A stretch of 9,630 bases of DNA from contig JAHZHV010000036.1 in NCBI GenBank assembly GCA_019420085.1, positions 1 through 9,630 on the forward strand. The letters are read 5' to 3'. Below the pieces are notes generated by a model. That model was not told the origin of the DNA and did no database searches. It saw only the letters and a list, made by a program, of their open reading frames with translations. A program made the translations under genes and the position numbers. Shown one piece after another: positions 5,572 to 9,630 of this stretch. Position 1 is the first letter of the stretch. The number at the start of each line of letters is the position of its first letter. This stretch comes from Christensenella sp. GTDB lineage: Bacteria; Bacillota; Clostridia; Christensenellales; Maliibacteriaceae.

Positions 5572-7616
5572 TGCAGGAAGCCATGCCGGAAATCCTTGCG
5601 CCCGTGGGCGCGCAGGCGCAGCTGCTTGCCGCGGTGCGCTGCGGCGCGGACGCGGTCTATCTTGGAACGCGTGGTTTCAATGCGCGCCGCAATGCGGAAA
5701 ATTTTGACGGCGAAGCGCTGCGCGAAGCGGTGGCGTATTGCCATGCGCGCGGCGTCGCCGTGCATGTGACGGTCAACACGCTCGTGCTCGACGGGGAAAT
5801 GGAGGAACTGGAACGCGTGGCCGATGCGGTTGCGCAAAGCGGCGCGGATGCGGTGATCATTCAGGACATGGCGGTATTGCAGCTTTTTTTGAACCGCTAT
5901 CCGTCGATTGCAAGACACGCCTCGACGCAGACGGCCGTGCACAATGCCGACGGCGCCAAATTTCTGGCCGACGCAGGTTTTGACCGCTTTGTGCTTGCGC
6001 GGGAGCTGTCTTTGCGCGAAATCGAACAGATTACGCACGCTGTGCCGATCGAAGCGGAGAGCTTTGTGCACGGCGCGCTTTGCATGAGCGTCTCCGGCGG
6101 CTGTTATTTATCTTCCATGATCGGCGCAAGAAGCGGGAATCGGGGGCTGTGCGCCCAGCCGTGCCGTCTGGACTTTCGCTGCCGGGGGTGCGGCCATGCG
6201 CTGTCGCTGAAGGATATGTCCTATCTTGCGCATATGCGCGCGCTTGCACAGGCGGGCGTGCAGTCCTTCAAGATCGAGGGGCGCATGAAGCGTCCGGAGT
6301 ACGTGGCGGCGGCGGTGACGGCGTGCCGGGCATCGCTTCGCGGCGAGCCGTATGATGCGCAGGGACTGCGCGCCGTGTTTTCCCGCAGCGGCTTTACGGA
6401 CGGCTACCTGACAGGGAAGCGGGACCGCGCCATGTTCGGGTACCGCACGCGCGAGGATGTGACGGCCGCAGAACCGGCGCTTTCCCGCTATGCGGCGCTG
6501 TATCGTGCGGAGACGCCGCGCGTGGCGCTGGAGGCGTCGTTTGCCATGGACGAAGCGGGGACGTCGCTGATTCTTCGTGCGGGGGATGCGTCCGTGACGG
6601 TGACGGGTCCCGCGCCGCAGAAGGCAAAAAACCGTCCGACCGGGATGCAGGACGTGCGCCGCAGTTTGGAGAAACTGGGCGGCACGCCGTTTTATCTGCA
6701 GAGGCTTGACGGGCACATTGCGCCCGATCTGGCGCTTGCGGCAAGCGCGTGCAACGCCATGCGCCGCGAGGGTACGCAGGCGCTTTTGCAGAAACTGGAG
6801 ACGGTCAAACCGCACGAGGCGGCGGCGTGGACGCCCTGCGCGCCGCAGCCGTATTGTCCGCCGCAGCGGGCGGCGCTTTGGGCGCGGTTTGCCGGCACGG
6901 CGCAGATGTGCGGCGTATCGGCCTATTCCAAAGTCATCCTGCCGCTGGAGGAAATCTTCCTGCATCCGCAGTGCGTGCAGCAGCTGGGCGATAAGCTGAT
7001 CGCGGAGCTGCCGAGCCTGTGTTTCCCGGACGACGCGCCGGCGCTTGCGGCGCGGCTTGCATCCTGTGTAAAACAGGGCGTGACGGATGTGATGGCAAAC
7101 AATATCTACGCCATTTTCCTTGCACGGCAGATGGGACTGCGCGTGCACGGCGGCTGGGGGCTGAACATCGCCAACACGCGGGCGATGGCGTTCTATGCCG
7201 AACAGGGCCTTTGCGACGCGCTGGTTTCCTTTGAAATCTCCATGCGGCAGATTGCGGCGCTGCAGACGGATTTGCCGCGCGGACTGATCGGATACGGATA
7301 CCTGCCGCTGATGCGCATGCGCGCCTGTCCGGCGCGCGGAGAAAACGGCTGCGGCGACTGCGACGGCACGGCGGAAATGACGGACCGCACGGGACGGCGT
7401 TTTGCGCTTGCCTGTACAAAGCGGCGTTATACGACGCTGTTTAACGCAGAAGCGCTGTATGTGGCGCACCGGCGCCGTGCGGCGGTGGATTATGAGCTTT
7501 TGTACTTTACCACGGAGACGCGCGATCAGGTGCAAACGCTGCTTACCCGCTATCTTGACGGCGCGCCGCCGCAGGGCGCGTATACGGGTGGATTATACTA
7601 TCGCAGCCTGCAATGA
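5568..7616 (+). CDS. U32 family protein with DUF3656, RlhA-like (probable 23S rRNA cytidine hydroxylation factor)
   Basis: This 682-residue protein has the layout of E. coli RlhA/YdcP (about 650 residues), which is required for 5-hydroxycytidine at 23S rRNA C2501. An N-terminal U32 domain (about 8-260) shows PEILAPVGAQAQLLAAV, VLARELSL, SFVHGALCMSVSGGC and SFKIEGRMK. The first cysteine set is Cys172, Cys179, Cys195 and Cys199, followed by an extra CRGC pair (205, 208). A DUF3656-type middle region (about 320-425) includes the NRPTGMQDVRRSLEKLGGTPF segment in two parts around residue 370. The C-terminal region carries a second set: Cys587, Cys595, Cys598 and Cys616. The C-terminal cysteines of RlhA are known to be needed for activity. 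The start at 5568 gives an ATGA overlap with the upstream gene; ATG 5571 or 5583 (with AGGA close by) are also possible. It is not a plain tandem copy: the two share only the U32 domain. Confidence 0.92.
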   Translation: MMQEAMPEILAPVGAQAQLLAAVRCGADAVYLGTRGFNARRNAENFDGEALREAVAYCHARGVAVHVTVNTLVLDGEMEELERVADAVAQSGADAVIIQDMAVLQLFLNRYPSIARHASTQTAVHNADGAKFLADAGFDRFVLARELSLREIEQITHAVPIEAESFVHGALCMSVSGGCYLSSMIGARSGNRGLCAQPCRLDFRCRGCGHALSLKDMSYLAHMRALAQAGVQSFKIEGRMKRPEYVAAAVTACRASLRGEPYDAQGLRAVFSRSGFTDGYLTGKRDRAMFGYRTREDVTAAEPALSRYAALYRAETPRVALEASFAMDEAGTSLILRAGDASVTVTGPAPQKAKNRPTGMQDVRRSLEKLGGTPFYLQRLDGHIAPDLALAASACNAMRREGTQALLQKLETVKPHEAAAWTPCAPQPYCPPQRAALWARFAGTAQMCGVSAYSKVILPLEEIFLHPQCVQQLGDKLIAELPSLCFPDDAPALAARLASCVKQGVTDVMANNIYAIFLARQMGLRVHGGWGLNIANTRAMAFYAEQGLCDALVSFEISMRQIAALQTDLPRGLIGYGYLPLMRMRACPARGENGCGDCDGTAEMTDRTGRRFALACTKRRYTTLFNAEALYVAHRRRAAVDYELLYFTTETRDQVQTLLTRYLDGAPPQGAYTGGLYYRSLQ

Positions 7617-7638
7617 ACGGCGAAACGGGTATAAACAG

Positions 7639-7674
7639 ACGCCGCCGCAATCTCGAAAAAGATTGCGACGGCGT
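7639..7674. terminator. Hairpin between the convergent U32 operon and chorismate mutase gene
   Basis: A 15-bp stem with one C-A mismatch (arms 7639-7653 and 7660-7674) closes a six-base loop. It lies 23 bases after the U32 operon stop and 40 bases from the end of the opposing gene, so it may serve both strands. The T-run after it is short on either strand (TTTGC on the plus strand), so termination may be imperfect. The remaining bases of the gap (7617-7638 and 7675-7713) hold nothing I recognise. Confidence 0.65.
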
Positions 7675-7713
7675 TTGCTGTACATATGGCGTTTTTACGG
7701 GCGGCGGAGGCCC

Positions 7714-8040
7714 TCAGCGCGTAGCCGGCTGCGCGTCCTGTTCCCGCGCGCCATGCAGCGCCTCGGTTTCATCCGTCTGGATCATCACTTCGCGTTGATA
7801 TTCGCGGCTGATTTCCAGCATCGTCTGATAAAGCTGCCGGACGTATTGCCGAAGATGCGGGGGAACGGCGTCGCATACCCGCGCATAGATCACTTCGTCG
7901 CGCGCACAGTCGCGAATGCGAAGGTCGTTGGCGTGCTTGTAAGCGGCGACGTCGCTGCAAAGCTGCATGCGCTGGCAGAAAAGCTGCGCGATGCGGTCGT
8001 CAACCTCGTTAATCTGCATGCGGATCTGTTCCAGTTCCAT
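7714..8040 (-). CDS. aroQ: Chorismate mutase, AroQ class
   Basis: This 108-residue all-helical cytoplasmic enzyme is predicted to convert chorismate to prephenate, the first step to phenylalanine and tyrosine. By-eye comparison with the E. coli chorismate mutase domain places Arg7, Arg24, Lys35, Asp44, Arg47, Ser78 and Gln82 at the positions of the active-site residues Arg11, Arg28, Lys39, Asp48, Arg51, Ser84 and Gln88. The Glu52 position is Asp48 here, followed by Glu49. The Ser-x3-Gln spacing near the end of the third helix is kept. The last 26 residues are polar and probably disordered. The start at 8040 has GAGGGGGT about six bases upstream. It follows the EPSP-synthase-like gene by 25 bases and is probably in the same transcript. 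No prephenate dehydratase or dehydrogenase domain is fused. Confidence 0.88.
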   Translation of the reverse strand: MELEQIRMQINEVDDRIAQLFCQRMQLCSDVAAYKHANDLRIRDCARDEVIYARVCDAVPPHLRQYVRQLYQTMLEISREYQREVMIQTDETEALHGAREQDAQPATR

Positions 8041-8065
8041 AAGATTACCCCCTCAATCGTTCAGA

Positions 8066-9259
8066 TCATATCTCATCGTTCAGACGGATTTTTCCGCCCA
8101 GGCGTTCCATTCGATGGAAAAACTGCGGATCGGTTCGCTCAACCGCTTCGGCGTGCGTAATGACGACGGGCGCTTTTGCGCGCGTGGCACAAAGTGCAAT
8201 TGCCATGGCAAGGCGGCTGTCATAGCGGCAATCGATGGTTGCATCGCCTGCGAACACACCGCCGCGAATGCACATCGCCTCGTCATAGCAGTCCACCGTC
8301 ACGCCCATTGCGCGCAGCGCCTTTGCAATGGCGCCTGCACGGGGGTCTTCCTGCGCCGGAACGCCGCGCAGAATGCTGACGCCCTCATGCACGGCGGCTG
8401 CGGCGCAAAGTGCGGGCAGAAGCTGCAGCCGTCCGCGCAACGGCACAATGCCGCCAAGGCGGGGCAGAAGCTCCAGTATTGCGCGTTCACTTTGCAGCGA
8501 CGTTTCCCGGATATTTGTCACGGTAACATCGTGTCCCATGCTGCGCGCGGCATACCAAAGCGCCGCGCAGCTCCAGTCGCCCTCCGCATCGCAGCGGCCG
8601 GGCGAGCGGTAGACCTGATTGCCGTAGACGACGTAACCGTTGTGCCCGGGCAGAATCCGCACGCCGAAATCCGACAGCACGCGCGCCGTCATATCAAGAT
8701 AGGGGCGCATGCCCTGCGCGCGCGTGCCCAGCGTAATCATGCTGACGCCGTCGCGCCGGGCAAGCGTGTACAGCATGGAGGAAACCAGCCGCACGCAGGT
8801 GGTTACGCCAAAGGAATAGACGCCGCTTTTTAACTGTCCGCAGAGCCGAAGCGCGTCGCCGTCCCGCTGCAGGGAAAGACCGTGCGCGCGAAGGATGCGC
8901 GCGCGCGTCTGCAATGCGCCGGGCGCAAGCACAGGCAGGTGCTCCAGCGTCGCGTTCTGTGCGCAGGGCAAAAGAAAATCCAGTACAACCGGACTGCCGG
9001 CACAGGAAAGATGCAGTTGTTCTGCACAAAGCGTCTCATGCGGTTGGATTAAAATTGTGCGTTCCTGCTGTGTAATGCGGTGTCCCATCGCGTTTAAGCA
9101 GGCAATCAGCGCGCGCGTATCCGCGCTGCAGTCGCCCGCATCCAGCACGGTTTGCGCATCGCAAAGCACGCCCGCCATCAGCTGCCGCTGGAGGATGGAA
9201 GCGCAGGCGGGAACGTCAATGGTTCCGTTCAAAGAGGAAGGATATATGGTCGCGTTCAG
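8066..9259 (-). CDS. EPSP-synthase-like protein (AroA family), divergent active site
   Basis: AroA transfers enolpyruvyl from PEP to shikimate-3-phosphate, two steps before prephenate. This 397-residue protein, shorter than the usual 420-430, has the fold's landmarks. They include ATIYPSSLNGTIDVP (3-17), TLGTRAQGMRPYLDMT (177-191), a DAEGDWSCAALWYAA segment (224-238), QEDPR (303-307) and YDSRLAMA (346-353). Several catalytic positions look replaced. The KS-x-S-x-R loop reads ASILQR, so Lys22 is Ala20 while Arg25 stays. The NAGTxxR loop reads CAGSPVV, the SSQ segment reads TTC, and the Lys411 position is Arg375. Glu304, Arg307 and Arg349 match Glu341, Arg344 and Arg386. The start is taken as CTG at 9257-9259 because the family N-terminus lies upstream of the TTG at 9230-9232, which also lacks a ribosome site. 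It may be a weak, repurposed or inactive enzyme. Confidence 0.82.
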   Translation of the reverse strand: MNATIYPSSLNGTIDVPACASILQRQLMAGVLCDAQTVLDAGDCSADTRALIACLNAMGHRITQQERTILIQPHETLCAEQLHLSCAGSPVVLDFLLPCAQNATLEHLPVLAPGALQTRARILRAHGLSLQRDGDALRLCGQLKSGVYSFGVTTCVRLVSSMLYTLARRDGVSMITLGTRAQGMRPYLDMTARVLSDFGVRILPGHNGYVVYGNQVYRSPGRCDAEGDWSCAALWYAARSMGHDVTVTNIRETSLQSERAILELLPRLGGIVPLRGRLQLLPALCAAAAVHEGVSILRGVPAQEDPRAGAIAKALRAMGVTVDCYDEAMCIRGGVFAGDATIDCRYDSRLAMAIALCATRAKAPVVITHAEAVERTDPQFFHRMERLGGKIRLNDEI

Positions 9260-9262
9260 ATG

Positions 9263-9275
9263 CCCTCACATCCTT
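9263..9275 (-). promoter_or_regulatory. Ribosome site for the CTG start of the EPSP-synthase-like gene
   Basis: The minus strand reads AAGGATGTGAGGG, then CAT and CTG. GTGAGGG is three bases and AAGGA eleven bases from CTG, so spacing is not ideal for either. An in-frame TGA (9266-9268) excludes any start further upstream. No purine-rich run precedes the TTG at 9232. Confidence 0.4.
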
Positions 9276-9314
9276 AATTGAGAAAAATATGCAGGCGGAA
9301 TCGCCGCGCACTGG

Positions 9315-9352
9315 AAAAAATAGGCGCCCTGCGGAAAATACCGCAAAGCGCC
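9315..9352 (-). terminator. Terminator hairpin after the AGCS symporter gene, possibly an attenuator for the downstream operon
   Basis: On the minus strand a stem of two 5-bp blocks around two mismatches (arms 9341-9352 and 9323-9334, loop 9335-9340) is followed by TATTTTTT (9322-9315). It lies 28 bases past the symporter stop and 56 bases before the CTG start of the EPSP-synthase-like gene. Confidence 0.75.
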
Positions 9353-9370
9353 CGTTCAAAACCGATATTT

Positions 9371-9399
9371 AGTATACGCTTATTTTGCTTTTTTTGCAA
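9371..9399 (-). promoter_or_regulatory. Sigma-A-type promoter overlapping the symporter stop codon
   Basis: TTGCAA (9399-9394) and TATACT (9376-9371) on the minus strand are separated by exactly 17 bases, with the symporter stop codon inside the spacer. Transcription would begin near 9364, only about 12 bases before the hairpin at 9352-9323, and then read into the EPSP-synthase-like and chorismate mutase genes if it passes the hairpin. No leader peptide or T-box signature is visible. Confidence 0.6.
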
Positions 9400-9630
9400 G
9401 ACGCTGTGCGCGTTCAAGCGACAATTCCCTGGAAAAATATTCCTTCTTCATGCGGATGACCTGATTGCTGAGCAATACAAGGCCGATGAGGTTTGGCAGG
9501 ATCATAAGTCCGTTGCAGGTATCGGCAAGATCCCAGGCAAGGCCGAGCGTTGTCAAAGACCCGATAAAGATCATGACAACCCAGATGATGCGCACGGGCC
9601 ATTTTGTCCAGGCGCCGAAGATATACTCGG
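9380..9630 (-). CDS. Sodium:alanine symporter family protein (AGCS), C-terminal part
   Basis: This is the last 82 residues of an inner-membrane AGCS-family amino acid:cation symporter; its start lies beyond the right edge. It reads EYIFGAWTKWPVR, then a membrane segment (about VVMIFIGSLTTLGLAWDLAD). The diagnostic family C-terminus NGLMILPNLIGLVLLSNQV and a basic cytoplasmic tail ending AKKAK follow. The frame is open to the window edge without a stop, so the GTG at 9593-9595 is internal. It lies upstream of the aromatic pathway genes but is separated from them by a terminator. Confidence 0.9.
   Translation of the reverse strand, partial: EYIFGAWTKWPVRIIWVVMIFIGSLTTLGLAWDLADTCNGLMILPNLIGLVLLSNQVIRMKKEYFSRELSLERAQRLAKKAK

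Noticed and set aside
6108..7535. 475-codon minus-strand open frame opposite the RlhA-like gene
   Set aside because: Arg/His-rich composition without motifs; the plus strand carries the conserved U32 and DUF3656 features.
4369..7616. Calling the U32 proteins secreted collagenases
   Set aside because: Neither has a signal peptide, and the best-studied relatives are cytoplasmic factors for RNA or ubiquinone hydroxylation; the protease label is historical.
9260..9364. T-box or leader-peptide attenuator before the EPSP-synthase-like gene
   Set aside because: The leader is too short for a T-box, no T-box sequence is visible, and there is no short frame rich in aromatic codons.

Overview
The window looks like a chromosomal segment from a GC-rich, low-GC-lineage-type Firmicute, probably an uncultured gut clostridium. 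This rests on gene content: a BMP-type nucleoside ABC transporter, Xpt, tandem YrrN/YrrO-like U32 proteins, an AGCS symporter, AGGAGG-type ribosome sites and alternative TTG/CTG starts. GC is high in genes and clearly lower in the 4056-4368 gap. I saw no phage, transposon, CRISPR or RNA gene. Taxonomy is inference.

Region 1 (1-4055, minus strand) is a purine salvage and uptake operon read right to left: xpt (xanthine phosphoribosyltransferase), a BMP-family substrate-binding lipoprotein, a double-domain ABC ATPase starting at TTG, and the first permease, which runs off the left edge. A good sigma-A promoter lies just upstream of xpt, with a PurR-box-like sequence 5' of it and no guanine riboswitch. 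A hairpin pair with a U-tract separates the lipoprotein from the ATPase gene and would allow more lipoprotein than membrane components.

Region 2 (4056-4368) is an AT-rich divergent promoter region. Region 3 (4369-7616, plus strand) holds two U32-family genes overlapping by ATGA: a 400-residue TrhP/YrrO-like protein and a 682-residue RlhA-like protein (U32 plus DUF3656). Characterised relatives are RNA hydroxylation enzymes (ho5U34 in tRNA, ho5C2501 in 23S rRNA), not proven proteases. A long hairpin closes the operon.

Region 4 (7714-9259, minus strand) holds an EPSP-synthase-like gene followed by an AroQ-class chorismate mutase. The EPSP-synthase-like protein has the fold's landmarks but lacks several standard active-site residues, and its real start appears to be CTG. 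Region 5 (9380-9630, minus strand) is the C-terminus of an AGCS sodium:alanine symporter. A strong promoter sits over its stop codon, directly before a terminator hairpin in front of the EPSP-synthase-like gene.

The most interesting link is functional. In E. coli, RlhA- and TrhP-dependent RNA hydroxylation needs prephenate and iron-sulfur cluster assembly. Here both U32 genes lie next to a chorismate mutase, the enzyme that makes prephenate. All residue comparisons were made by eye, without alignment tools.
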